Positions 7,983-15,686 of a DNA stretch of 64,000 bases are shown here, piece after piece. Every line of letters starts with the position of its first letter. Position 1 is the first letter of the stretch. The translations under genes and the position numbers were made by a program. The stretch comes from Rhodanobacteraceae bacterium (GTDB lineage: Bacteria > Pseudomonadota > Gammaproteobacteria > Xanthomonadales > Rhodanobacteraceae), in NCBI GenBank assembly GCA_027019085.1, contig JALUXG010000012.1, positions 20,190 to 84,189 of the forward strand, read 5' to 3'. Under the pieces are notes generated by a model. It did not search any database and was not told where the DNA came from. It worked only from the letters and a program-made list of their open reading frames with translations.

Positions 7983-10115
7983 ATGAACCCGCACGCTCCC
8001 GAACCTGCTGCTCGTCTGCACGATCAACTGTTTCGACGCTGTTTTGCCGGCAATCCGACCGCGCAGTTGTTGATCGCGCTTGACGGTGACGCGTTTCCCA
8101 TTGTCGATGCCAATGAGGCCGCGATACAACTGCTCGGCATCCCCAGATCTTCGTTGCTGGGACGCGCGTGGCAGCAGGTTCTTGGCACCCATCCAGCCTC
8201 TTCCTCGTTTCTGGAGGGCTTGCGCATGCCGTGTGCAGTGGCCGGTGCCAATGAGGTGTTCGATCGCGGCAACGAAGAATCCCTTCGTTGCACCTTGAGC
8301 CTGCACATCATCGAGGATGAACACGGTCAGCCCACACACGGCCTGTGCACACTGGTCGGTATCCGCCATGACGACGGCAACGACAGCAACCGCGACTACC
8401 TGGCCACGCACGACCCGGTCTCCGACCTGCCCCGCATCCACGTCCTGCAGAAAAACCTCGCCGTGGAACTCGCCCAGGCCGTGCACGGCTGTTACCGCCT
8501 GCTGGTGTGTTACATCGACGTGGACCGGTTCGGCGTCATCAACGAGACCTACGGTTTCGATTTCGGCGACCGGCTGATACGGCATATCGCCGACCGCTTG
8601 GCTCGTCAGACCGGTGGGCGCGATCTTGTCTGCAGGCTTTCCGGCGACGAATTTGTGCTGGCCGTGGTCGATCGCGATTCGGAACAGGATCAATGGGAAC
8701 TGGCCCGGCACCTGCTTGATGTCATCGGCGAGCCGGTCGACGAAGGGAAGCTGGAACTTCGCCTGACGGCGAGTCTGGGTGTGTCCTGTTTTCCCGATAC
8801 GGCTACCAGCGTGCAGGAACTCCTGCTGCAGGCTTCGGTGGCGGCGCGCACCGCCAAACAGGAAGGCGGTGGCGACAGCATCCATGTGTTCACCCAGGAA
8901 CAGCGCGACCTGCTCGATCAGCGCCTTGAAATCGGTGAACACCTGCTGGGGGCGGTGGTGCGCGATGAGCTGGAGCTGCATTACCAGCCAGTGATCGATG
9001 CAGCCAAGCGACAGATCATCGGCATGGAGGCACTGGTTCGCTGGCGTCATCCGAAACTGGGCCTGGTGATGCCCGACCGTTTCATTGGGCTTGCCGAGGA
9101 TTTCGGCATGATCGCCGATATCGGCCGATGGGTGCTGCACCGTGCTTGCATGCAGGCCAGGCAGTGGCTGGACCAGGGCGTGGGCGACTTCACCATGGCT
9201 GTGAATGTTTCGGGCCTGCAGATGCGCGGCATGCAGTTGATCGAGGATGTCAATCGCGCGCTCGACCGCTCCCGCCTCCCGGCACGCATGCTCGAGCTGG
9301 AATTTGCCGAAGACGTCATCATGACCAATGTCGAGCATGTGGCCTCGGTGATGCGCGAACTGCGCAAGATCGGCGTGAAACTGGCCATGGACGATTTCGG
9401 TATCGGCCAGTCCAGCCTGGGTCACTTGCAGCGCCTGCCGGTCAACCAGCTCAAGATCGACCGCTCATTTGTTGCTGCGGTGCCGGAAGACGTCAGTGCC
9501 GCACGCATCTCACGCGCGGTGATCGGGCTGGCGCACGAATTCGGGTTCACCGTGGTTGCCGAGGGCGTGGAAAAACCCGTCCAGCTTGCATTTCTCGAAC
9601 GCAACGGTTGCGAATACGTGCAAGGCAACTTCTTCAGCAAACCGGTCAGCGCGGACGAAATGCTGTCGATGCTGCGTCACCCTGCCCTGCGCTCCAGAGA
9701 GGAAATCGGCGACGACCAGGGCGGTTCGATCCTGCTGGTGGACGACGAGCAGAACGTCTTGCGTGCCCTGGCCCGGCTATTGCGCCGCGACGGATATCGG
9801 ATCTACACGGCTTCGAACTTCAAGGACGCCTTCGAGGTCCTCGGTACGCAGCAGATCCATGTTGTTGTCTCGGACCATCGCATGCCCGATGGCAAGGGCA
9901 CCGAGTTCCTTGGTCGTGTCAAGGAAACCCATCCCCACACCGTGCGCATGATCCTCAGCGGCTACGCGGACCTGGGTGTCGTGACCGAAGCCATCAACGG
10001 GGGCGCGGTCTACCGTTTCCTGACCAAGCCATGGAAAGACGACGACCTGCGCAAGACCCTGCACGAAGCCATGCGTATGGCACGCAGGGATCCCGTCGAT
10101 AGCGTTGCCCGTTGA
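7983..10115 (+). CDS. PAS-GGDEF-EAL protein with C-terminal receiver domain
   Basis: About 710 residues if it starts at the ATG at 7983. An in-frame ATG at 7908 is an alternative, and neither has a strong ribosome site. Order: PAS-like sensor (~15-130), GGDEF domain (~150-310) with 'RLSGDEF' at ~219, EAL domain (~330-570), receiver (~582-705). The EAL domain keeps 'EALVRW', 'MDDFGIGQSSL', 'LKIDRSF' and 'AEGVE', so c-di-GMP hydrolysis is expected. The SGDEF variant and the lack of an RxxD inhibitory site leave the cyclase activity open. The receiver keeps 'LLVDDE' and the acceptor region 'VVSDHRMP'. A receiver at the C-terminus is uncommon. The gene converges on a kinase/regulator pair that may phosphorylate it. 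Confidence 0.88.
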   Translation: MNPHAPEPAARLHDQLFRRCFAGNPTAQLLIALDGDAFPIVDANEAAIQLLGIPRSSLLGRAWQQVLGTHPASSSFLEGLRMPCAVAGANEVFDRGNEESLRCTLSLHIIEDEHGQPTHGLCTLVGIRHDDGNDSNRDYLATHDPVSDLPRIHVLQKNLAVELAQAVHGCYRLLVCYIDVDRFGVINETYGFDFGDRLIRHIADRLARQTGGRDLVCRLSGDEFVLAVVDRDSEQDQWELARHLLDVIGEPVDEGKLELRLTASLGVSCFPDTATSVQELLLQASVAARTAKQEGGGDSIHVFTQEQRDLLDQRLEIGEHLLGAVVRDELELHYQPVIDAAKRQIIGMEALVRWRHPKLGLVMPDRFIGLAEDFGMIADIGRWVLHRACMQARQWLDQGVGDFTMAVNVSGLQMRGMQLIEDVNRALDRSRLPARMLELEFAEDVIMTNVEHVASVMRELRKIGVKLAMDDFGIGQSSLGHLQRLPVNQLKIDRSFVAAVPEDVSAARISRAVIGLAHEFGFTVVAEGVEKPVQLAFLERNGCEYVQGNFFSKPVSADEMLSMLRHPALRSREEIGDDQGGSILLVDDEQNVLRALARLLRRDGYRIYTASNFKDAFEVLGTQQIHVVVSDHRMPDGKGTEFLGRVKETHPHTVRMILSGYADLGVVTEAINGGAVYRFLTKPWKDDDLRKTLHEAMRMARRDPVDSVAR

Positions 10116-10147
10116 AAGCACGCCGTCACGCTCCGTCAACGGGGCGA

Positions 10148-10735
10148 TCAGTCCTCGTCGAAATCGCTGTCGTCCAGCAGGATCGCCCCGCTGGCATCGC
10201 GCTTGACCTGGGTGATGCCAGGGCTTTCGGCTTCCAGTTCGCGCAGGGCTTCCTCGTGTCGTGAAATCATGCTGCGCTGTTCACGCACGAGGTCGGCCAG
10301 GCGCCTGTTCTCGCGTTGCAGCAGACTGTTGCGCAGCGCCTGTGCCACGCCCATCTGCAATTCGGTGTCATTCCAGGGTTTGTCGATGAACCGGAATACC
10401 TGGGTTTCATTGACCGCCGACATGACCGTGGGCAAGTCGGCCTGTCCACTGATGACGATGCGCATGGCGTCGGGCTGGATGGCAAGCGTCTGGCGCAGGA
10501 AACTGATGCCGTCCATGCGTGGCATGCGAAGGTCGGAAATGATCAGGTCGTAGCTGCGGTCACGCAGGCTGGCCAGTGCCTCGTCAGGATCCTGGTATCC
10601 GTGCACCTGGCAGTTTCCATCCAGCCATTCCTCCGGCATCCGCCTGAGTACGCGAGTCATGGCCCGGACGATCGGGTCCTCGTCATCGAGTACCAGTATG
10701 TGGAAGGTGTGGCCAGATTTGGACTCTTCGATCAT
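10148..10735 (-). CDS. Response regulator, receiver plus C-terminal coiled coil
   Basis: A 195-residue protein. The receiver domain (~10-130) has 'LVLDDEDPIVRAM' and the acceptor region 'LIISDLRMPRMDG'; 'FRFIDKPW' gives the conserved lysine. After it comes a charged heptad-like helix (~135-175) and a very acidic tail ('DDSDFDED'). There is no DNA-binding or HD-GYP domain, so output is probably by protein contact. Its receiver resembles the one on the neighbouring EAL protein (shared SG-x-AD and RF-x-x-KPW features), which suggests a common kinase. The ATG directly follows the TAG of the upstream kinase gene, so the two are co-translated. Confidence 0.85.
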   Translation of the reverse strand: MIEESKSGHTFHILVLDDEDPIVRAMTRVLRRMPEEWLDGNCQVHGYQDPDEALASLRDRSYDLIISDLRMPRMDGISFLRQTLAIQPDAMRIVISGQADLPTVMSAVNETQVFRFIDKPWNDTELQMGVAQALRNSLLQRENRRLADLVREQRSMISRHEEALRELEAESPGITQVKRDASGAILLDDSDFDED

Positions 10736-11998
10736 CTAGCTTGACTCCAGCCTGGACTGTTCCTGGCGTACCGGAAGTGTAATCGTGAATGTCGTGCCCT
10801 GTCCCACCTGCGATTCCACGCCGATGCGACCTCCGTGCTTGTTGATGATGCCGTAACTGATCGACAGACCCAGACCGGTCCCCTTGCCGACTTCCTTGGT
10901 GGTAAAGAACGGTTCGAAGATGCGCGCCTGGGTGGCTTCGTCCATGCCGGACCCATTGTCGCTGATGCGAATGCTGATGCTGTTCCCACCATCCAGCACA
11001 CTGGTGTGAATTTCCACCGCGCCGTCGACATCGACCGCATGCGAGGCATTGACCAGTATGTTCATGAATACCTGGTTGAGCTCGGTAGGATTGCATTCGA
11101 CCAATGGCAGGGATTGGAAATAGGTGGCAAAACGCACGCGCCCGCCACTCAGGCTGCGGACGATTTCGAGGGTGGTCTCGATGGCCCGATGGATATCGAA
11201 CAGGCGGAAATTCTCGGACGGATCCATGCGCGAAAAGTCGCGCAGGTTCTGCACGATCTGGCGGATGCGCTCGACGCCTTCGCGTGATTCTTCAAGCAGC
11301 GCAGGAAGGTCTTCCGCGATCAACTGGTAATCGTCTGCCTGTTTGCGTTGCTCGAAGGACTGCAGGCGCTCCCCGGCATCCACCGAGGAATCGCGCAGCA
11401 GTTGCTCGCTCAGCTCGATCAGGCCGAACAACTTGTTCAGATAGTCTCCCAGCGTACCGAGGTTGGACTGCACATAGCAGATCGGGTTGTTGATCTCGTG
11501 GGCCATGCCGGCAGCAAGCTGTCCCACGGTAGCCAGCTTCTCGGCGTGGATCATGCTTTGCCGTTCGCTGGTCGATTTGCCATCCAGTGCGGATGCCTGT
11601 GCCGACTCGGCCTTGTCCTCGGCGCGGATGGGCCGCAAGGTGCAACTGGTGTTCCCTGCAGCGCCAGCGACACGCCATTGGCGTATCACGCCAAGTGCCC
11701 GTCCGTCCTCGGCATGGCACTCGTACCGATCTTCGCAATCCTTGTGCTCGATGTCGGATTCACCGGGGATGAAAAGCGGTGAATTGGCAACCAGGTTCTT
11801 CAGGCCCTGGTTGATGTCCGAATGCACCACGCTGGCAAGCCGTCGTGCCGGTGCATTTGCCTGGCACGGCGCACCGTGGGCGTCCAGCACGACCACGGAC
11901 ACGGGCAAAGTCTCCAGCACCGCTTCGGCATCAAACGAATCGACACGATCACCAGACATCGACTGTGCCCCGGCAAGCGCTTCTTCCCTTGCAGTCAT
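10736..11998 (-). CDS. Soluble sensor histidine kinase with PAS-like domain
   Basis: About 420 residues from the ATG at 11998, which has GGAG ten bases upstream; a further in-frame ATG at 12058 is possible. An N-terminal PAS-like domain (~25-130) is followed by a HisKA domain with the phospho-acceptor in '[15 protein letters not shown]', then an HATPase domain with the N-box '[11 protein letters not shown]', 'DNGSGMD' and '[12 protein letters not shown]'. No membrane helix is seen, so it senses in the cytoplasm or through a partner. The kinase domain is of the NtrB/PAS group. It is directly followed by the response regulator and converges on the PAS-GGDEF-EAL-receiver gene. Confidence 0.87.
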   Translation of the reverse strand: MTAREEALAGAQSMSGDRVDSFDAEAVLETLPVSVVVLDAHGAPCQANAPARRLASVVHSDINQGLKNLVANSPLFIPGESDIEHKDCEDRYECHAEDGRALGVIRQWRVAGAAGNTSCTLRPIRAEDKAESAQASALDGKSTSERQSMIHAEKLATVGQLAAGMAHEINNPICYVQSNLGTLGDYLNKLFGLIELSEQLLRDSSVDAGERLQSFEQRKQADDYQLIAEDLPALLEESREGVERIRQIVQNLRDFSRMDPSENFRLFDIHRAIETTLEIVRSLSGGRVRFATYFQSLPLVECNPTELNQVFMNILVNASHAVDVDGAVEIHTSVLDGGNSISIRISDNGSGMDEATQARIFEPFFTTKEVGKGTGLGLSISYGIINKHGGRIGVESQVGQGTTFTITLPVRQEQSRLESS

Positions 11999-12284
11999 GG
12001 CAGACAAGCTCCGTTGCACTCCACATGGGTCCTCCCCTGGAAGCGCGCTCAAAAGCAACCGCTCTCATCATGCGTCCCGCAGCGTAGCAGAGCGGATGTA
12101 CGCAGTCAGCCTGGCTGCAGTGTTGGCGTGCATGACACGACATTCGCCCCCGTCACGCAATGCAAGCTGACCATCCCAACCGATTCAATCCGGGACGCGA
12201 GAGATACAATCCAGACATGATGCCGGTTGCGGCAAGAATGCAACGTGACCGCGTTCACGCCTTGACCGTCCAGGTGCCCTCCTC

Positions 12285-12632
12285 TCAGGGGTTTTCGGAT
12301 TCGGTGCTGTTCCAGCATTTCAAGTCTTCGGGCCATGGCGCGTACTGCTGTTTGCCTTGTCGTGTTTGCATGACGTAATACAGGCGTTGACCATAACAGC
12401 GAATTCGCTGCTCGCGACGAGCCTGGGCGACCTGGCAGCGCCATCGCGAAATGCCTTGGGGGCGCGACATGCAAGCCGGAAAATCGGTGTCAGCCGGTGC
12501 TGGCGCCGTTGCCGAGGGCCGCATACGTGCATCGGACGCCTGCGTTGCCTGGCGCGCACGCAAGACCACGAGAGCGGCCAGAATCAAGGCCACGATTCCG
12601 ATCACAGCTATCCATCCATCCACGGCTTTCAC
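12285..12632 (-). CDS. Small single-pass membrane protein of unknown function
   Basis: I do not recognise this protein. The likely start is a GTG at 12632 with GGAAG a few bases upstream, giving 115 residues. An ATG further up would run towards the candidate small RNA. After a short N-terminus, one strong membrane helix ('WIAVIGIVALILAALVVL') leads to an alanine/proline-rich linker and a basic C-terminal part ('RWRCQVAQARREQRIRCYGQ') with three cysteines. It lies 86 bases downstream of the terminator of the candidate C-rich RNA on the same strand, so read-through could link them. The coding call rests on one long frame and a plausible start. Confidence 0.5.
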   Translation of the reverse strand: MKAVDGWIAVIGIVALILAALVVLRARQATQASDARMRPSATAPAPADTDFPACMSRPQGISRWRCQVAQARREQRIRCYGQRLYYVMQTRQGKQQYAPWPEDLKCWNSTESENP

Positions 12633-12717
12633 GAATACTTCCGCTACACATGTGCTGAATAGTTGAGCATACGTGGAGTGACCCGATACGGGAACCGTAG
12701 CGTGCCGGTTGAGGCGC

Positions 12718-12739
12718 AAAAAAACGCCCCAAGGGACGC
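12718..12739 (-). terminator. Rho-independent terminator of the candidate small RNA
   Basis: A GCGTCCC / GGGGCGT stem (with G-U pairs) is followed on the minus strand by seven T. No protein gene lies upstream on this strand in the adjacent kilobase, which is why a small RNA was sought here. Confidence 0.65.
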
Positions 12740-12841
12740 GGCAGCCAGCAATCGGGGGGAGGAGGAGGACCGAGGCTGCGTGATTGCGTCGCCGTTGAGG
12801 CGCATGGTTCGCCGCACAGGGGGGGAGGGTCCGGCGAACAT
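12718..12841 (-). ncRNA. Candidate trans-acting small RNA with two C-rich anti-Shine-Dalgarno loops
   Basis: Seen directly on the minus strand: TTGATA (12874-12869), a 17-base spacer, then TAGACT (12851-12846), placing the start near 12840. The first hairpin has eight perfect pairs (arms 12832-12839 and 12807-12814) and a 17-base loop with seven consecutive C. The second region has GCAATC/GATTGC (12787-12782 with 12753-12748) and GCAGCC/GGCTGC (12779-12774 with 12746-12741) arms. These arms cross, so they form a pseudoknot or are alternatives; they enclose TCCTCCTCCTCCCCCC. A stem then runs into seven T (12739-12718). C-rich loops that pair with ribosome sites are known from Xanthomonas and rhizobial small RNAs. 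It could instead be an attenuating leader of the gene ending at 12285. Confidence 0.62.
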
Positions 12842-12845
12842 GGAC

Positions 12846-12874
12846 AGTCTAGGATTGCAGTTTAGCTTTATCAA
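12846..12874 (-). promoter_or_regulatory. Sigma70-like promoter of the candidate C-rich small RNA
   Basis: TTGATA and TAGACT separated by exactly 17 bases, with the predicted start immediately before the first hairpin. The -35 TTGATA is one arm of an inverted repeat whose other arm lies at 12894-12899, just before the LysR-type gene. A regulator bound there could control both directions. Confidence 0.6.
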
Positions 12875-12883
12875 ATATATTTT
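12855..12883 (+). promoter_or_regulatory. Possible promoter of the LysR-type gene
   Basis: TTGCAG, 17 bases, TATTTT in an AT-rich stretch ending 28 bases before the ATG. It overlaps the opposing small-RNA promoter, as is common for LysR-type regulators and their divergent targets. The match to consensus is moderate. Confidence 0.4.
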
Positions 12884-12911
12884 TATGCATGTATTGATAG
12901 GAAATTCATAT

Positions 12912-13832
12912 ATGTTTACCCTGCGCCAACTGCGCTACTTCGTCGCGGTTGCGGACAGCCTTAGTTTCACACGCGCTGCACAATCGCTGCACATATCCCA
13001 ACCGCCCCTGTCACAACAGATCCAGACACTGGAAGAGGACCTCGGGGTACGTCTGCTGGATCGTACCCGGCGTCGCGTGCGCCTCACGGAACCGGGCCGA
13101 CTGTTCCTGGACGAGGCACGCAGCCTGCTTGCACAAGCCGAATCGGCCCGGGTTACCGTGAACCGCGCGGCAGCCGGGTACGGTGGGCGCTTGCGCCTGG
13201 CATACCCCGTATCGGTGGCCTTCCATCGCACCTTGCCACGTGCACTGCTTGAGTTCGCACGCGTGGCACCCGGGGTCCAGGTCGAACTGAACGAGATGTA
13301 CACCACAGCCCAGTACGAGGCCCTGCTCGCGGGCCAGATCGACGTGGGATTCGTACGTGCGCAACCGCCACCTGCCCTGTCCCGCAGGGAGTCGATCGCG
13401 ATACGCGAACTTGATCGTGAACACCTGATGCTGGCCTTGCCGTCCTCACACCGTCTTGCACGACGAAAGTCGATCGCCATGCGGGAATTGGCGGATACAC
13501 CTTTCGTGGCGCAGCCCGGGCGATCGGGCTCCACCTTGCACGATGCCCTGATGGCCCTGGCCATGCAGGCCGGTTTCCACCCAGCCATCGTGCAGGAGGC
13601 GCAACAGGTCACCGGGCTGCTGGCACTGGTTTCGGCCGGTATTGGTGTAGCGCTGGTGCCTGCATCATTGCGGGCTGTCAAGCTCGAGGCGGTGACCCTG
13701 GTCGAGCTGAGCGACAGCGACGCCTACCTGATGCTCGGCCTTGCCACCCGTGGCGACCAGCGAAGCCCGGCCCTGGAGCGTTTCCTGGCGATGATCGACA
13801 CGCTGGACGCGCTGCCACGGGAAGGCGTGTAG
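12912..13832 (+). CDS. LysR-type transcriptional regulator
   Basis: A 306-residue regulator. The ATG at 12912 has AGGA at good spacing and begins the winged helix-turn-helix ('RQLRYFVAVADSLSFTRAAQ', then 'SQPPLSQQIQTLEEDLGVRL'). A longer frame upstream reads through the promoter region and was rejected. Residues ~90-295 form the two-lobe effector-binding domain, most like the CatM/BenM-type group ('GRLRLAYPVSVAFHRTLPRAL'). I see no cysteine pair, so it is not an OxyR. The effector is unknown. LysR regulators usually control a divergent gene and themselves; here the divergent unit is the candidate small RNA and the small membrane protein behind it. Confidence 0.87.
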   Translation: MFTLRQLRYFVAVADSLSFTRAAQSLHISQPPLSQQIQTLEEDLGVRLLDRTRRRVRLTEPGRLFLDEARSLLAQAESARVTVNRAAAGYGGRLRLAYPVSVAFHRTLPRALLEFARVAPGVQVELNEMYTTAQYEALLAGQIDVGFVRAQPPPALSRRESIAIRELDREHLMLALPSSHRLARRKSIAMRELADTPFVAQPGRSGSTLHDALMALAMQAGFHPAIVQEAQQVTGLLALVSAGIGVALVPASLRAVKLEAVTLVELSDSDAYLMLGLATRGDQRSPALERFLAMIDTLDALPREGV

Positions 13833-13872
13833 CATGGCGGGGATTCCGAATCGAGGACGCCCTGACAACAGC

Positions 13873-13901
13873 TTGTCATGGGCATCCCGTGCAGATACAA
13901 T
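13873..13901 (+). promoter_or_regulatory. Sigma70 promoter of rpmJ2
   Basis: TTGTCA, 17 bases, TACAAT: a near-consensus promoter. The expected start is about 40 bases before the GTG start codon of the small ribosomal protein gene. Confidence 0.7.
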
Positions 13902-13946
13902 GAGCGGCTTGTACTGAAGCATACTGCACAGGTTCGGGAGTCTGCC

Positions 13947-14072
13947 GTGAAGGTCATTTCCTCGCTCAAATCCGCCAAGCAGCGCCATCGCGACTGCAAG
14001 GTCGTGCGTCGTCGCGGCAAGGTGTTTGTCATCTGCAAGAGCAATCCGCGTTTCAAGGCGCGTCAGCGCTGA
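13947..14072 (+). CDS. rpmJ: 50S ribosomal protein L36, zinc-free paralogue (YkgO type)
   Basis: A 41-residue basic protein beginning at a GTG, with GGGAG six bases upstream. An upstream ATG would add 23 residues not found in the family. '[16 protein letters not shown]' and '[12 protein letters not shown]' match the alternative L36 form that lacks the full zinc-binding cysteine/histidine set of classical L36. In many bacteria this form replaces the zinc form when zinc is scarce; in Xanthomonadales it is often a stand-alone gene, as here. No zinc-uptake-regulator (Zur) site is obvious before the promoter. It is a single-gene unit with its own promoter and terminator. Confidence 0.93.
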   Translation: MKVISSLKSAKQRHRDCKVVRRRGKVFVICKSNPRFKARQR

Positions 14073-14097
14073 AACCGGACCCGCGAACGCAATCTGG

Positions 14098-14123
14098 AAA
14101 AGGCCGCCAATGGCGGCCTTTTT
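14098..14123 (+). terminator. Rho-independent terminator after rpmJ
   Basis: A strong stem (AAAGGCCGCC / GGCGGCCTTT, loop AAT) ends in a run of five T, about 25 bases after the rpmJ stop. Confidence 0.9.
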
Positions 14124-14238
14124 CGTGGGCAGTATCGCATGCCGACGCAATCGCCTCGCCACGGCATGGATTCGCCATGAGACATCTGCTACAACGTCGC
14201 ATGTCGACGCCCTGGCGTGTCCGCACGGAATCACGATC

Positions 14239-14592
14239 ATGAAAACGCCGCTTCGTCCCTTCCATCCTGCCCTTCTGGTGCTCGCGATCTGCGCCGCCGT
14301 ACCCGCTGCTGCCACCGCCACCGGGAAACAGGACAACCTGTTGCTGAAGCGGGTGCATGCCGAACATGCAATGCATCTCCCGAGCCGCGGCATGACCATG
14401 GCTCAGGTCGAAAAGAAATATGGCAGTCCCGTGCGCAAGATGACGCCACGCGGAGGCGGTTCACCGCATCAGCCCGTCATACATCGCTGGGAATATCCAG
14501 ATTACATCGTGTATTTCGAGCGCAATCGCGTCATCCATAGTGTGCTGAACACGCCGGCAGGCAACAACACCCACCCGCGGGGCAGTCGCTGA
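14239..14592 (+). CDS. Small exported protein of unknown function
   Basis: 117 residues from the ATG at 14239. A signal peptide ('LLVLAICAAVPAAATAT') is followed by a short linker and a compact domain of about 65 residues ('RGMTMAQVEKKYGSPVRKM' ... 'HRWEYPDYIVYFERNRVIH'). The MTMAQVEKKYGSP/W-x-Y pattern recalls SmpA/BamE-like modules that sense or scaffold in the periplasm, but the match is too weak to name it. It ends four bases before agmatine deiminase, so it may be co-transcribed with it. The longer in-frame start at 14026 was rejected because it lies before the rpmJ terminator. Confidence 0.6.
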   Translation: MKTPLRPFHPALLVLAICAAVPAAATATGKQDNLLLKRVHAEHAMHLPSRGMTMAQVEKKYGSPVRKMTPRGGGSPHQPVIHRWEYPDYIVYFERNRVIHSVLNTPAGNNTHPRGSR

Positions 14593-14596
14593 CGCC

Positions 14597-15643
14597 ATGT
14601 CCGATCCGATGATGCGCCTGCCTGCGGAATGGGAACCGCAGGCAGCGATCCTGATTGCCTGGCCGCACGATGCCACCGACTGGGCGCCACGCCTGGCCGA
14701 AGTCGAACGCACCTACCTTGCGCTGGCGGTGGCGGTTGCGCGTTTCGAGCCGCTTCTGGTCTGCGTCCGCGACGCCATTCATGAACGGCACGCAAGCCAG
14801 TGTCTGGTCGATGCCGGGGCGGACATGGCCCGAATCCACTTCCGGCAGGTCCCCTACGACGACACCTGGCTTCGCGACAGCGGGCCGATCACCCTGGTTT
14901 CGCCCCAGGCATACCGTCTTCTCGATTTCCAGTTCACGGGATGGGGCGGCAAGCATCCGGCCGCACGTGATGACGCCCTGGTCAAGGCCTTGCACGAGAC
15001 AGGCATGTTCGCTCCCACGGCCAAGCATGAGCGCGTGGCATGGGCACTTGAAGGTGGCGCCATCGACGGTGACGGCCGGGGAAGCCTGCTCACGACCTGG
15101 CGCTGCCTGCACCAGCGCCACCCTGACCTCTCGCGCGCACAGATCGAGGAAAATCTGAGCAAGGCATTGCAAGTCGAACGCGTGCTCTGGCTTGATCACG
15201 GTTACCTGCAGGGCGACGATACCGATGCGCACATCGACACCCTGGCACGGTTTGCACCCGACGACGTCATCGTCTTCCAGGACTGCGACGATCCATCCGA
15301 TCCGCACTACGCGGAACTTTCGTCCATGCACAGGGAACTTGCCGGGCTGAGGACCCGGACCGGCCAGCCGTATCGCCTTCGTGCCCTGCCTTGGGCGGCA
15401 CCGATCATGGATCAGGGCCGCAGGCTGGCAGCTTCCTATGCCAACTTCCTGATCCTGAACAATGCGGTGCTGGTACCCGCCTACGACGATTCCTCAGACG
15501 CGGTAGCCGCCGCCGTCATCGGACGCGCCTATCCCGGACGCCAGGTGGTGCCGATCCCATGCCGGCCACTGATCTGGCAAAACGGCAGCCTGCACTGTGT
15601 CACCATGCAACTGCCCGCTGGCGTGATGGCACCGCTGGAGTGA
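14597..15643 (+). CDS. aguA: Agmatine deiminase
   Basis: A 348-residue guanidino-group-modifying enzyme of the Porphyromonas-type peptidylarginine deiminase family. Visible motifs are 'DDTWLRDSGPI', 'EGGAIDGDG', 'HGYLQGDDTDAHIDTLARF' and the catalytic-cysteine region 'NGSLHCVTMQ'. The length fits agmatine deiminases. It hydrolyses agmatine to N-carbamoylputrescine and ammonia in the arginine decarboxylase route to putrescine. The next enzyme of the pathway, the amidase, lies one gene downstream on the same strand, which supports the assignment. Confidence 0.93.
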   Translation: MSDPMMRLPAEWEPQAAILIAWPHDATDWAPRLAEVERTYLALAVAVARFEPLLVCVRDAIHERHASQCLVDAGADMARIHFRQVPYDDTWLRDSGPITLVSPQAYRLLDFQFTGWGGKHPAARDDALVKALHETGMFAPTAKHERVAWALEGGAIDGDGRGSLLTTWRCLHQRHPDLSRAQIEENLSKALQVERVLWLDHGYLQGDDTDAHIDTLARFAPDDVIVFQDCDDPSDPHYAELSSMHRELAGLRTRTGQPYRLRALPWAAPIMDQGRRLAASYANFLILNNAVLVPAYDDSSDAVAAAVIGRAYPGRQVVPIPCRPLIWQNGSLHCVTMQLPAGVMAPLE

Positions 15644-15686
15644 CCGTTCCCGAACCGGGACACATCCGGCGAGGAGGATAACCACC

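Noticed and set aside
7941..9425. 494-residue minus-strand frame opposite the PAS-GGDEF-EAL gene
   Set aside because: Mirror frame of a GC-rich real gene; rich in His/Gln, without domain signatures.
12106..12474. 122-residue minus-strand frame before the histidine kinase
   Set aside because: Overlaps the better-supported small membrane protein frame; no start signal or recognised motif.
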